Shown here in pieces: positions 12,202 to 25,164 of a stretch of 64,000 bases of DNA (position 1 is its first letter; each line of letters begins with the position of its first letter). Made by a program: the position numbers and the translations under genes. The notes beneath the pieces were generated by a model. The model saw only the letters and a program-made list of their open reading frames with translations, searched no databases and was not told where the DNA came from. The DNA comes from Spinellus fusiger (lineage: Eukaryota > Mucoromycota > Mucoromycetes > Mucorales > Phycomycetaceae), in assembly GCA_025094145.1 (NCBI GenBank), contig JALLLS010000048.1:186001-250000 (forward strand), written 5' to 3'.

Positions 12202-15200
12202 GGAACAAGCAAATAATCTTTCCGTAAAAAAAAGATAATACCTATATTTCTGTCTATCAATATCAATAGCAATATCTATATCTATATCAATAGCAATATC
12301 AATATCAATATCAATATCAATATCTATGTGTTTATGCCTATGTCTATCTATTTATATTTTTATTTTCATTTTCATTTTCTTGTTTTCATGTTTTCTATCT
12401 GAATTCTATTGTCATGATGACATTGTTCATTTATATAATAGTATCTCTATTCTAAGGATTAAGCCATTCTTACACATTTAATACAGTAATAGTTATACTT
12501 AACAAACTAATCCTTCTAGTGCCATAACAGTCATAGTATTATTACTTTTTACTGCCCGAATATGGAGATGATAAAGAGTAGCATGAAAATCAATCAATCA
12601 ATAAAGCGGGATAGTCCCTGAAGGTTCAATAATAGACTTCATTTATAAGAATATAAGGTCATTTATTCATTGTACTAGACAATTATATTGTAATTGGCAC
12701 TTACTATGTTTCTTCCCAAAACAGAGTTTTCAAACAAAATAATCTCAACCAAAGTCATTGATAGAATCAATAAGAGAAAGAGTCGATTTTAGCAATAGTA
12801 TATGATCATCTACTGTAACATGTTTAGGATAAGAAGTACTTTATTTACTATACTATAAATTGATATTTTTTAATAATAATATATAACTTAATACTGTCTG
12901 AATAAAAAAGAAACCCCCCTATATATCTATATTATGAAAATAATGGTGACAAAAACACATGGAAGTTAGAAAAGACAAATTTTAATTTGGTGAAAAAAAA
13001 GAGAAATTTACAGTCATATCAACAAGTTTAAGTAAAATAGGTACTATCTCTTCTACTACACTGTTTTAATGTCTCTGTAAGTTGAATGACAATAATATAT
13101 TAGAACATGAAAAATCAGTGATGTTCTATCGAAATATACTTAGTGAACATAATCTATGTTTCTACGGATTACTCTGCGTGTCCATCATTTTCCAGGAAAA
13201 AATACACCAAAGAAGAAACAGGAAAAAGAAAGCCAAGTGTGTTATGGTGAAGTAGAATAAACCATTCTTGGCCTATGGGACCTATTGTTGGATACATATC
13301 TCCAGGTGGCTTGCTTGAGAATGACAGAAACGGCGTTTATGAACAATTTTCCTGGTAAATTACAGTTTTTTTAGGGAAGAGTACAGACTTGGATATTTAC
13401 ATTATAAAATACAGTTATTGAAGAAGATAAAAAATAGGAGGTATATACAGATAGTGAATGATTATATACATGTGAGGAGTGGTAAGTATGTACAAGAAGA
13501 TAGTAAATATATACAGATAGTAAATATATACATATGATAGATATATACATGTGGTAAGTATTATATAATTATGTACAGGTAAAAAGTAAGAAGTAGCAGG
13601 TATTAACTATTAAGAATTAAGAATTAAGAATTAAGAATAAGTAGTATAAAGAAGAAAACTCATATTATTAAAGAGATACTTTTATACCTTTCAAAATCAA
13701 CTCATATAACTAATTATATTGGTGGCCCATCCAGATAGTTTCTTTTCCCCAAAAAAAAACACATAATGAGTCTATAAAATAAACAAAGGTCTTGGTATTT
13801 TTTTTAATTCGTCTAATTTTGATCAACCATCTACGATAACATTAATTTTTCAACAAAATAGGTAAGATAGACACAACTATCTTGTCATTTAACAATGCAT
13901 GAATAATTCGATAGCATTGATATAGCCCTGAAATAGGTTCTCAAATAATTCTACTTTAACATTCTTTAAAATCTCGTTGTCTACTTGAACTAAGCAGCCA
14001 ACAATTAATTTTTACAATCCCAATTAAAACAAAAACAAAATGGATTTTTATTATTTTCATTTGGTTATGTTATGGTACAAGCATAAAACATTATAAATAA
14101 TCAAAAGATAGAAATAATGAGCTCTAGCAGTGATAGAAGTAGCCATAAGACATATTTACATAATAACTAAAACTATCATAGATTATGAAACTAGTCAAGA
14201 GGAAAAAGATGTTCAATCCACCTGTTTAATGAATAAGTCTAGTTCAATAAACTCTTTTTACTTTCAATAATAAGGTATCCTGCTTCCTAAAATAGAAATA
14301 AAGAATTCTTTTTTTTTATCATGGTTAATTTTGTTTATATAGGGGGTTTCATTTCAATATACTGTACAAAAAGCTTATCATAATCATTGTCTAAGAACTG
14401 ACATGAAAAGCAACATGAAAATTTACAGATGAATTAGCTTTTACTACTAAGAATGAATGGTTCAACACTGATATTTAGTGTAGATTATAATGACTAGCTA
14501 ATAAAAGTGAACAGAAACAAAAGACACACAGGTTTCTTATGAAACACGTCTGCATTTCTTGTATACTATTGAGGCGAAAGTCAACCTAATTATATTATTG
14601 TCTGTAGATAGCGTACTACATTCCTTATAGGATTAAAAATCACACAATAAATAGCAGAACATGATATGATGAATAATATGACCAAATAAAGAAAGAGTCT
14701 ATTCACCTTTATTTATTTTGTAAAATATAGTCTTTCAGAATCATTGACAGTGGATTATGGTGCAAATGACCTATTTGAAGTTGAATATATTGCTTGGATT
14801 ATAACAAGACATTTTTTTTAATGTTATTAACCGGTACATATGTGGTTAGGTTTTATAGAATGAACAGTATATTATTATGGCCTAGTACATTATTGGTGAC
14901 CTATATTATTCAAAATGATTAAATATCATACCTTTCCAGTGGTATAACATGAGGGAGATCCATTCATCAAGAGTATATAAACATTCTTCATGTGTAAAAA
15001 TATGTTTATATAGATAAATTAAGAATAATATTTTGGGAAAGACACAACTATAAAAAATAAATAAAAAATATCTACACTAAGTATAGAATGTCATAGTAAA
15101 TAATTCTAGTTTGTGTATATGAAAAAATAGTGATAATCAATAATATAAAATTACATTTGATCACCATAGGTAATATATGTACAATATGAACTATACAATG

Positions 15201-17153
15201 TGTAAAACTGTTTTTTTTATACCAGTTAGGATAAAATACAACATGGGCTTTGTAATGTATTATAAGTGTAACTCTTCTATAAAATTCTTAAAAGTTGAAC
15301 TTAGTAATTCAATAACTACTCTTCAAAATGTGCTAAATTCAAACAAGAGTTACAACACAGCAGTTCCTATAAAATATTATGGGATTCACTAAACAGACTA
15401 TATCCCCACAAATAAAATTTAAACCTCGAGTAGTTATCATCGAAAGAGGAATACATTGCTACATTTTTAATATAGTTTTTCTCTTATGTTTACTCTACTT
15501 GATAATACCCACATGTTTGGTAAACTCCCTCTACTTTATATTTTTTAAAAAAAAATACACCAATATTGAGCATTTCACTGTCATTGTGTACGAGAAAATT
15601 TTAAAAAAAACAAGTTATATTCCAACATTAATCACGCGTCCAACGCCTTATCCTACACTATAAACAAATTCATAAAATATTGTCATGGCTCTCTCAATGC
15701 TTATGAATTTAAAAAAGAAAGAAGAGTTAGAATCAGTACTTGAAAATCTCATAAAAGCTCCATGTGGTATTCTTCAAAAGCCACATAAGTTATTTAGTAA
15801 TACATTACATAAAGCCTTGTTATCTTTCTTCTCTGAACCCTATATTCAAGTGAGGGAGTGTCAATCTTTTCACTATTATTCTCATCGAAAGAAGTATTGA
15901 AATAAAAAAGTAATCTGATCTGAAAGCATTTCATAAAGTCGAATATGAAAAGTACTAGATAACCTAGGATAATCATATGCCAATAGGTATTTAGATATGG
16001 CTATTTAGTACACACATCCATATAAGCACTGCTTGAGCATGAGGGAGTGATATTTAAACTAAATTCATAAAGTAGACATAGGTATAACAAGAGCAATAAG
16101 ATATAAATTAGAACGTATTTGATTTCAGAATGCACAAAGAACAGATGGTGATCTCAAAGGCCAAAAGTCATTCGGATAGTGAGCCATTGACACATGAGAG
16201 GATAAGCTTTCAGAAACCACACATAATTCGAATGCTGGGAGAACATTGCCTGTTCAAAATTTATTTCTTCTTACTTTTATACTATTGTTACACCATTTCA
16301 TATTGTTCATTTAGCTTTTCTTTTTTATTATCCTTTTCTCTTAGTTTCCTCTTATTGTACCTCTTAATTTAATATCTTTTACTCTCATTAATTTTTTTCT
16401 TTTTTTCTTTTTTTCTTTTTGAATAGTATTCAACCTTCATATTCGTCTTTTTTCTCTTTTTATTTTTATTACTCTGCTTGATAAGAAATTTATCAACATC
16501 TCTATATTATGCACTTTTTGAATAGCCCCATTCTGCATGAACCAATACATTTTCTTTGTTTTTCTGTATTACTATCCATCATTTTCTTCCACTTGAATTT
16601 TCTTCTTAGAGAGTGGGCCGTACTGTTTCAATTAGAATCTAAAAGTCACTATTTAGTATAAGCACCTTTGTTACTGTATTAATAAGACATAATTTATTAC
16701 TTGTCTCTAATTTCTTGTATTTCAATTCGTCTTTAAGTTCTGTGTTTAGTATAGATTGTTCCAAGTGAATTATCAAAATTACTAACTGTTATCGTTAATT
16801 GTTGTTTTTCTCTTTCTTTTTCTTATTTATTTTTATGAAGTTTGATACATTGATCAAACTATTTCTTATTGTTGTATCCGAACTCCATTCTTATTGATAT
16901 CTGACCACCTTTCTACTCACATCATGTAGCTTTAACTTAATTGCTTGGCCAAATTACTGCTATTGTTCTCTTGCTTTTATCCCTTTTTTCTCTGTTTTTC
17001 TAAAATTTTACACTACAAAGTCAATCTCAACACTTATAATTATAAAAAGAGATATTTTGGGCTATAAGACTTGATCCAGGATATTATTCCTAAAGATAAA
17101 GTAAAATGATGGGATAAAAATCTTTCTCTTTTTTAAATTCCGGGATGTTTTTA
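12202..17153. other. AT-rich gene-poor stretch (start of transposon island 1)
   Basis: ATATCA/ATCTAT simple repeats occur at about 12255-12330, close behind the Byr4-like stop, and AAGAATTA units at about 13610-13640. From about 12.4 to 17.1 kb no frame resembles a family I know. Short open stretches at 15379-15663, 15685-15900 and 16130-16372 have AT-driven composition and no recognisable motif. They could be decayed transposon coding sequence. Pyrimidine-rich sequence dominates 16250-17000. Confidence 0.6.
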
Positions 17154-18358
17154 CACACCCAAAGATTTTTCTGGCTTTTAGGCGGTGATATCTCCTTCCT
17201 TTTACGTCTAAAAATTTCTTGCCATTTTATGTATCTGTGTTTAAAATCAAAGGTTTGCAAATATCTAAATTATTATTTCCTTTTGTGGATACCTCAATAT
17301 CAAATTGGATTATCAATGGAATATATTGCTTATGAATAAAATTGTTTATTGTAATAGTATAGCTAATGATATAGTATGACTATAGCTACTGCCCAAGTGC
17401 ATTCCCTCATAGCAATAGAATCTATACCCTAAAAGCCTTGTGATTTATCCTTGGGAGATAGATAAATATGCTCAGGAGTATACCCTAGACATTATTGACC
17501 TTGTAGAAGACCACCTAAGACTGACTTGAGAGCCTCTGCTTAATAACAATACAATGAGTGTCTTGTGGAATATAATGAGCTCAAGCCCAGATGAAGACAC
17601 TGCTTACCTTTTTATCTCAAGAATAGTCCTTGGTGGTGTCTATCACTTCTTTCTATTGTTTCTCTTTGTCAATAATAGCACATTACCTTGCTCAGATATG
17701 CTTATTTTGAACAGTATTTAGGTGAAGTTGTATGTGCAGTGTGGGAAATAACAAAAGGAGGGGGATATCAAAACAAATAATAATCTTTCTTTCTCTATTC
17801 TGGTAATGTATACACTGCCTCCACTTATAAAATTCACAAATCAAGATTCACAAGTCAAACAATTAACACTATTTGCCTTGAGCCTAAAACCCAGTATTAG
17901 AAACAATACTTTGTAATCATTAAGCACCACTGTTAATACCAGTTACAATAACATAGTTACTGAAGTGATTATGGATATAGATTCAGTGAATGGCTATACT
18001 GTTCTCAACACAAGTGAGTTTGGTTCTATTTTATGGACAATGACCACTAGAGTTAATTCAGTGTGTTCTGTAATACATCTTTCTTAAGCATTGTTATACT
18101 GCAAATACTGTGGGCTTAAGGATAACACATTATGTTAAACAATAAATGCAGTGACTGAGTTGTAATTTTGGGGTGATTCTTGTTCTATTTCTTGTCTTTA
18201 CAGCCAATTCTATACCTTTTAATTGTAAAGTCAATAGCCAATGCTAAAATAGGCAAGTAAAGTTTGAAATTGACCATTTAGACATCGAAAAGGCTTTTTC
18301 AAACACATTAGCCAATCATAAGAATATTGCAATTTTATTCTCAGGATATTTCTTTATA

Positions 18359-19928
18359 TACTATTTTCACTTATTATTGTCGCACTTTTAGAGAAAAATA
18401 TGTCACATTAATTAATTAAAATTTGGCATAGTAAAAGATTTAAAACTGGCGTATTCTAAGTACTTGAGGTTTTCTTACATTTTACTTTTCTTAAAAAATG
18501 AATAACATTGTGCACGAAGACGGCCAAGGAAATATCTATAATGATGAAGGCATAACCGTTACAGTAGTGAAGATGGAGGCAGACGAAGAGACGTACCCCA
18601 TTGAGACGGTTACAAATTTCGGGATGTACCTTGACCTCAAACCACCCGAGAAGCCAGAAAGAAGAACTGTACAACAATCCGTAGACAGAGATGTCAATAC
18701 GGAAGAGGATAACAGAGCTCCTGGTATCCACAGGCATTACAAAGATCCCGAAAAAGAGCAGTTGTTTGTGTTGATTTATGAAAGGGGTATGAGCGTCAGA
18801 GCTGCTGCGCTGAAACTTCAAATCCACCCACGCACTGCTCAGCGATGGTACTCAAACGATCAGCAGAATCATCAGACATTCATTGCCAGAAAAGAAGGTA
18901 GTGGAAGGCCAGTCGGTAGACCAGCACTACTTGACGATAGCCATAAAAGATTTTTGGTCGATTTATTGGACGATCAGCCCTCTTTAGTCCTGGATCAAAT
19001 GATGGAGAGTTTGAGAACGTCTTTTAATGATTTGGAGATATCGAAAACAACTCTACAATTTTGTCACCAAAAATTGTAAGATCAGTCTAAAAAGAGCTCA
19101 TTTTCATTCAGTTGACCGTAATAGTCCTGAAAAGATCAAGAATCGAAAGGAGTGGGTGCAAAAATGGATGGAGACAGACATGGACTACATGAGCAACTGT
19201 GTCTTCATAGATGAGTCGGCATTCCACATCAACATGAAGCGTACTTTTGCTTGGTCAAAATTAGGTACTCGTGCAGTAGTAAAAATACCAAGAACGAGGG
19301 CCAAAACAACAACTATTATGGGAGCAACATCTGCTCAAGGCCTTGTCAATATAAAAGTAAGACGGCCTCGAATGCTACCTGCTTCAAAGAAGAGAAGAAC
19401 TGTTGGATCTAGTGGGCCTTCCCAGAAATAAAGCAAAGGCGATGTTACTGGCCACTATCTTAATTTCTTGACCGATACAATGGATATCATGGACAATTTT
19501 CCAGATGTTTTCAAGGATAATTACTTGATTATGGACAACGCTCCTATCCACATGAATGAAGACATTAAAAGCTTCATTGAAGGCTGTGGGTACAGGTGTG
19601 TCTATCTTCCTCCTTACTCAGCAGAGTTGAATCCCATCGAGCAATTCTGGTCTGTTTGCAAAAGCAAGTTGAAAAGAGAAAGACTCTTAGAAGAAGAAAC
19701 TCTGTCATCTAGAATCGCCGATGCATCTAACCAAGTTCTTCTCAGTGATCTCAGATGATTTTGCAAATACTCTGTCGATAGATTTGAGGATTGCTTACAA
19801 GAGAAGCCCTCTTTAACAATAAAGCATTTATGTCACATTTATCGCATCCAACTTATACGCTATCTTTTAATTTATTAATGCGACAAGTTTTTTTTCCAAA
19901 TGTGCGACAATAATAAGTGAAAATAGTG
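18359..19928 (+). mobile_element. DD34E Tc1/mariner (IS630-type) DNA transposon with TA target duplication
   Basis: The element has near-perfect 27-bp inverted ends: CTATTTTCACTTATTATTG... at 18361-18385 and its complement at 19902-19926, differing only at the outermost base. It is flanked by TA at 18357-18358 and 19929-19930. It carries one broken transposase gene. It is inserted in copy A of the CACACCC repeat; joining the flanks through one TA recreates the uninterrupted sequence seen at the equivalent place in copy C. Confidence 0.93.
18498..19758 (+). pseudogene. Tc1/mariner DD34E transposase, inactivated by frameshift and stops
   Basis: The reading frame opens at the ATG at 18498. A helix-turn-helix region follows (around RAAALKLQIHPRTAQRW), then the DDE catalytic core with VFIDESAFHIN (first Asp), YLIMDNAPIH (second Asp) and SAELNPIEQFW (Glu). 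Thirty-four residues lie between the second Asp and the Glu, the DD34E spacing of Tc1-type enzymes. The frame is lost near 19050 by what looks like a single-base deletion, and stop codons occur at 19429-19431 (TAA) and at about 19756 (TGA, where the related relic at 45.6 kb has GGA). The few lesions suggest fairly recent loss. Not active as it stands. Confidence 0.9.
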
Positions 19929-20063
19929 TATATCCCAAAAATATTTGGGTGTGGAGTGATGAAAAGAATATCTTGGGGGTTTTCAGATTCTAAACAATTT
20001 TTATATTGAAAAAAGCAATATATACTTTTTTCATTTTTTTCTCATAAAACTACTCTTCTTATA

Positions 20064-21128
20064 ATGTCTGTACCATACAAAACTTTAAACGTCTTTACCA
20101 AAAACCTCGAGATGTATGGGAAATAGACAAGCCTCGAGATTCGTTCAGTTATCATCCATCAGGTGCTGTGCCTGAAATCTACTCAGGTCGAGGCATCTCG
20201 TATGTTCAACGTGCCTACTACCACTGTATGAATTATCTTGAAGAACATTAAGAAAACAAGCTTGGTGGTGCCTTCTCCCAAGAGTGGCCGCAAGAGAGAG
20301 TTGGACGACAGGGCCCTCATATGGTTGAGAAGAACAGTGGTCAGTGATTCATATCAGACCAAGGAGGCCATTAGGGCAAGCATGGCCATCAAGGTATCAG
20401 ACAAGACTCTGAAGAAGTACTTTGAAAAAATGGGGTTCCACTATTTCAGTCCAGTGGTGAAGCCTCTTTTCACCAAGAAAAATAGGGAGGTAAGGCTCCA
20501 GTGAGCCCATGAGCACATTGGTTGGACACTTGAGCAGTGGCAAGGGGTTGTCTGGGTCTGATGAGTCCAGTGTCAAGCTTATAAGCTATGGCACAGGGGT
20601 TAAAGTCATCAAGCAGCCTGGTACAGCCTTTGAGCCTAAGAATGTCCTAGAACTAAGGAAGTTTGGAGGTGGTGGAGTGATAGTATGGGGCTGCTTCATT
20701 GGGGAGGGTGTTGGAAGATTGATCGTAATGGAGGGTAGGATAAATTCCGCCAAGTACTTCAATGTACTTGGAGAAGCCTACTGCCCAGAGCTCGAGCGTC
20801 TCTCTTTCTCTTAAACCCTGGAGTCAGTTACCGCCTACAGGAGGAAACTGTTAGGCCCCATACAAGCAGGGTAACTCGTGAATGGAAGGCAATGAAGAGG
20901 ATAAAAACTCTTCCTTACTGGCCCTCACAAAGTCCCGACCTCAATCCAATGGAGCATCTATGGGCCCACCTCAAGAAGGTTATCAGGAAGGACAGGAGAG
21001 TAGATTCCACCAAGGAGATGTTGGACGTGGCCCTGATGTTGAAACAAGGTAAAATATCAAAGGCAATAGATACCCTCATTGTCAGCATGAGGCGGAGATG
21101 CCAGGCAGTCATTGATGCCAAAGAATAA
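20064..21128 (+). pseudogene. Tc1-type transposase pseudogene, family 2, copy 1
   Basis: A different Tc1 family from the preceding element. Recognisable parts are the N-terminal DNA-binding region (LDDRALIWLRRTVVSDSYQT), the segment VKLISYGTGVKVIKQPG, and the C-terminal LPYWPSQSPDLNPMEHLW with the catalytic Glu. Frame changes and stop codons break it at about 20503, 20815 and elsewhere. The block corresponding to the second catalytic Asp reads Glu here (about 20843), whereas the 44.6-kb copy has Asp. Sequence similarity with the 43.9-45.0 kb copy continues about 150 bp past the stop, so the element probably ends near 21285. Clear inverted ends were not found. Confidence 0.85.
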
Positions 21129-21344
21129 TGTTGATTACTAATTGACCTTAAAATAAAACCACTTCTATTTATTATTAACACTAATATCTTTATCTATTCA
21201 AAGTCTCACGTATTTAGCTTATGAATTCATGAAGTTATAACACTATTAAGAAAACTATGAATCCAAAAAAGGAAATCTGTATATGAAAATATCCGGTTAT
21301 TTATTGAGGGTCACTTAACAATATTCACAATTTTTCTTTTTCTA

Positions 21345-21450
21345 ATTTTCTCCAAGTGACTTGTGTCCATTATGTTTCTCCCAGTCAGACCCCTTAGTGC
21401 GACATGTGATTATGTAAAAGACGCTTAATAATAAAGTGTCTTATACAAAA
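21345..21450 (+). repeat. Dispersed repeat, copy 1 (ends AATAAAGTGTCTTATACAAAA)
   Basis: It matches 24312-24412 over about 100 bp: CAAGTGAC...GTTTCTCCCAGTCAG...GTGCGACATGTGA...AATAAAGTGTCTTATACAAAA. The polyadenylation-like hexamer followed by an A-rich end suggests a retroposon 3' end or a terminal repeat. Class unknown. Confidence 0.6.
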
Positions 21451-24311
21451 AAAACTATATTCACAATAGTTTATCTTTTATTCAACATAAGTTTTGAAAT
21501 TGGACTCAATTATAATTTTCATACGCACAACTAATGCATAATGAACTGCAATAACTCTAAAACCTCCTATAACACTCTTGAACATTTCTAAAATATACCT
21601 GAACAGAGTCAGCCTAAGAATCTCTGTATCATATTATTATAAATTAAGAATGACTTATCCTGATTTGACAGATAATACTCACATACTACGAGCAAGTAAA
21701 TTATAATGTAAATAGACATATGGATATGAGGATATGGTTATCAGAATTTGGAACTATAGTTAAGTAAAAATATATTTACAATTTAATTTTGAAAAGATAC
21801 TATTTTTATTTGTTACCATACATTTGATAAATGTCTATATCCATTTTAATTCTAATAATAGGTACTGTATTCATAGATTTTGAATGTACAATAATAAATA
21901 ATTCAGTAGTAACTTCTAGTAACATTATATATTTTCTGGATCAATTGTTTATAAAACAGCATAAATTTATAATAAAACAATGATTGAGAATCTACTACTA
22001 ATTTCAAAAGAATCATATCGTTTAGAGTTTAGTATACTTTTTCAATAAACAACATTTTCTTATTGATAGTAGTTTACTTATCAGGTGAGAATGTGACTTC
22101 ATAGAGCCTTGTCTTTATTTCTAAATAACACTACACTGTTGTGAGCCTGACACTCTATGGAGTTCCAAGAAAAGATAAATATTCTTCCGTAGTCGCTGAA
22201 CCAAACACCATAAGTCATCAGCCGTAATAGTTGCTATGTCGATACCTACAGACTAAATGTTAGTCATTAGCTGTAAGGATTACTGTACTGCTACCTGCAG
22301 TACTTGATAACAATTAGTCATAATATCTCTCTACTACTTCTGACAGTCAGAGAAATATAATAGTATAAATGCCTACAATGACATATACAAAATAAAGTAT
22401 CTTTTCTCTACCCAAAAGCTCTCCCTTCTACTTCTCTAGCCCATCAAAGGCTTCCTATCTCAAGAGTCCCTCAAGTTTATTTTAACACACACTGATAACA
22501 GTTAATAATTATATAATAATACATATGCATTTCTATTAGTCATGTTTAAAATATTTATGAAGATGATCTTGCTAGCAAATAATGAACTGAAATACAGCTT
22601 GGTGTATATAACTTTACTGATTTATATATTGCTTACATAAGGTTTGTTAAACTCTATTATGTGATCAGTTGTAACTTGTACTACTCTATGTGAGGTTAAG
22701 ATGGCGATGTTAATAGTAAGCAAGTCTTTATCTGGGAGAGTTACACACTCCCCATTTTTTTAAATCCTTTATTAAGAACTATATATTAGGTTTTTCCAAA
22801 TGATTTGTATATTTGGTTGTTATTTTTTTGCACATCTGTTTTTTTTTTGCGTTTAGAAAAAACAAAACAAAACAAAAAAATCGAATGTGACTTAATTCAA
22901 GCTCATCTATTGATTGTATTGCTAAGATTACACTAAGAAATAAAATTATGCGAATCAAAGTAACACAAGATGATCATTTACTTTTGGCCTATTTGTGTTT
23001 ATGATTGAAAGTTAGACCTGATAGTCATCCAATAAGATTTGTAGTGGTAGGCAAGGATGCTAATCTGTGGTTTGAATATCATCAAGACTTAGAAAGACCT
23101 ATAATAAAATAGATAGATTCAATAAGAATTGAATTCCTTTGAAGTCATAGTGTAAATAGGGTATTATAGGTTTTATTAATAAACAATGATTTCTAGTGTC
23201 TTTTGAATTGTAAAGGCTAAAATCATTCTAAATATTGAAACGAGTAGTGATTTCTATTTTCTCACTCTTTTTCTGTTTCATCATAAAAAAATCTGTCCCT
23301 GTAACACTATATGTTCCATACCTTCTTTTGTCCACTGTCACTATTGTTGGTGAACACTCCATAGTTTTCGTTATCTACCTTTGTGTGAAAAATAAGTTGT
23401 GGCCTCTTTTAAGAAAAGATTATCACCAAATAAACTGAGTCAGAGGTTCCATACAAAAAAAAAACTATCTTTCTGTGTAATTAGAAAGACCGTTTCGTTA
23501 AGTATATTCCCCTATTCTCTCTTTAGCGTGTGGTCTTTGTGTTCATAGTCTCTCTCTCTTTCTTTCTCTCTAGTTTTACACGCTTCATAGACCTATCACT
23601 GCTTTAAATTATAAAGCCATTAATTAATTGAAGGCTATAAATAAATAAAAACTCCAAATACATAAGTGAAGAATTTAATGGAAAAAAATAAATAAAAATT
23701 CTCTAATGAGTGAGAGGGAATAAAAGAATTTTTTTTAAATAAAGTACCTAATGGTTGTGAGATTCTTCTAAATACAAGTTTGTTTTCTTAGTCTTCCAAT
23801 TTACCTCAATATTGTTATAACTCTATGAAGTTCTTAAATAAAAAGAGACAAGGTTTTTAATACTATCAACAGTGTATTTTTTTTAAGTTAAAATACAAGT
23901 TAAAAATATTTATTTATGTCTGTTTATTTATTTTTTATATTTCTCTATTAATAATCTGGTCTGTGTGTAGACACACCATCAATGACTTATGATTCTTTGG
24001 TCCTGAAGCGTCACAGTGTCAAAAAAATGCTTTAAAGTGGTACACTATTAACGGCCGAGAGACATATTTGAGTGTTTAAGTGTTATGCGTAGATAACTCC
24101 AGGCAATTTAGCATGGCTACTGGACCAGTCGCTTCTATAGCTCTCTTTTCTTCTCGCTCACCGTCTCTAAATGTGCTCAATATCTTATTACTACTGTTAT
24201 CTGAGAAAAAAGACATGCTATGGCCTAATCTCTATTTAAATTGTTTCCACTTTTTCTATCCTGTGTGTTTCTTATTTCTTTTGCTAGTTCATTTTTTCAT
24301 TTCATTTCTGC

Positions 24312-24412
24312 AAGTGACCTTGTATTCCAAATGTTTCCCTAGTCAGGCCTCTCGGTGCGACGTGTGACTATCAGAGCTATCTAATAAAAGGGTCTTATAC
24401 AAAAAGAAAGTT
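24312..24412 (+). repeat. Dispersed repeat, copy 2
   Basis: The partner of 21345-21450, with GTGCGACGTGTGA and AATAAAAGGGTCTTATACAAAA near its end. Divergence between the copies is visible in nearly every 10 bp, so it is old. Confidence 0.6.
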
Positions 24413-25164
24413 TTAGGTTTCGACATTCTCCTGTAGGAAAAAAGAAACAGTTATGAGTAAACATATGATAAGCTATAACACCGGTAATAATTAATAGAAA
24501 TAAAAAACATATATTGAAATAAAAAATTGTTTATTTAATTGAAAGTATTAGTATCAATATATCAGCAATGTACACCATGTCAGAAATCTATGGTTGGTAA
24601 TAGATTATTGATCATAACTGTGGTATATTTAAATAAAGCTATGATAACAATGAATGTAATGCACTGCTTAATATAAAATGTGCTACTGTGTTTGTCATAT
24701 GGTTTTTCCATTGAATTTTTGAAGAATTATCTGTTTATAGCCTAGGAAATCTATACTATAGAATATGTCTATAGCTTTTGGCTAGGCTCATTAAGTTTTA
24801 TTTTTAAAAGAAGAGTTACTATTAACTTTACAATTAAATGGATTCAGCATTAAAAGTACGAGGCAGAAGTATACAGGTCGAATAAGCAAAGTTGGATTAA
24901 AACTTGAGTCAATATTTTGTAGGTATTCTCAAAGTTCTTTAGTGATAAACTCTTTATCAAGTAAAGATGCAAAATCATATATGCATAATAATCAAAATAT
25001 GACCAAATAATGCATATTGTCTAACAAACAAATTCATATAATAGTCTTGATATTTTTTGAATTGATTAAGTGGTCAACATACATTTTTACTCAATTACAA
25101 GGTTGGTAAATCAACTATTCTATACTATGGATTATCTCTACTACACTTGCTAATTATTTGAACA

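Larger units (their letters stand above)
17154..19953 (+). mobile_element. TIR element family 'CACACCCAAAG', copy A (interrupted by a Tc1-like element)
   Basis: The left end is CACACCCAAAGATTTTTC at 17154; the right end, read inverted, is CACACCCAAATATTTTTGG, ending at 19953. Without the nested insertion the copy is about 1.23 kb. Its left 180 bp matches, inverted, 62880-63060. Its right part (17880-18330) matches, inverted, 61640-62060, and a large part also matches 56643-57370. It encodes no recognisable transposase, so it looks non-autonomous. Target-site duplications could not be fixed. Confidence 0.8.
21286..25164. other. AT-rich gene-poor stretch with decayed repeats
   Basis: It holds a repeated ~100-bp segment (listed separately) and numerous A/T tracts. 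Weak open stretches at 23235-23438 and 24080-24367 have no family resemblance. The last 700 bp form the 5' region of the NRPS-like gene. Nothing else is recognisable. Confidence 0.55.

Noticed and set aside
15177..15900. Three consecutive short plus-strand frames as a gene
   Set aside because: AT-driven composition, no splice-consistent joining that I could find, and no known motif.
18456..18827. Minus-strand 123-codon frame over the transposase start
   Set aside because: It is antisense to the clearly homologous transposase reading frame and has no family resemblance.
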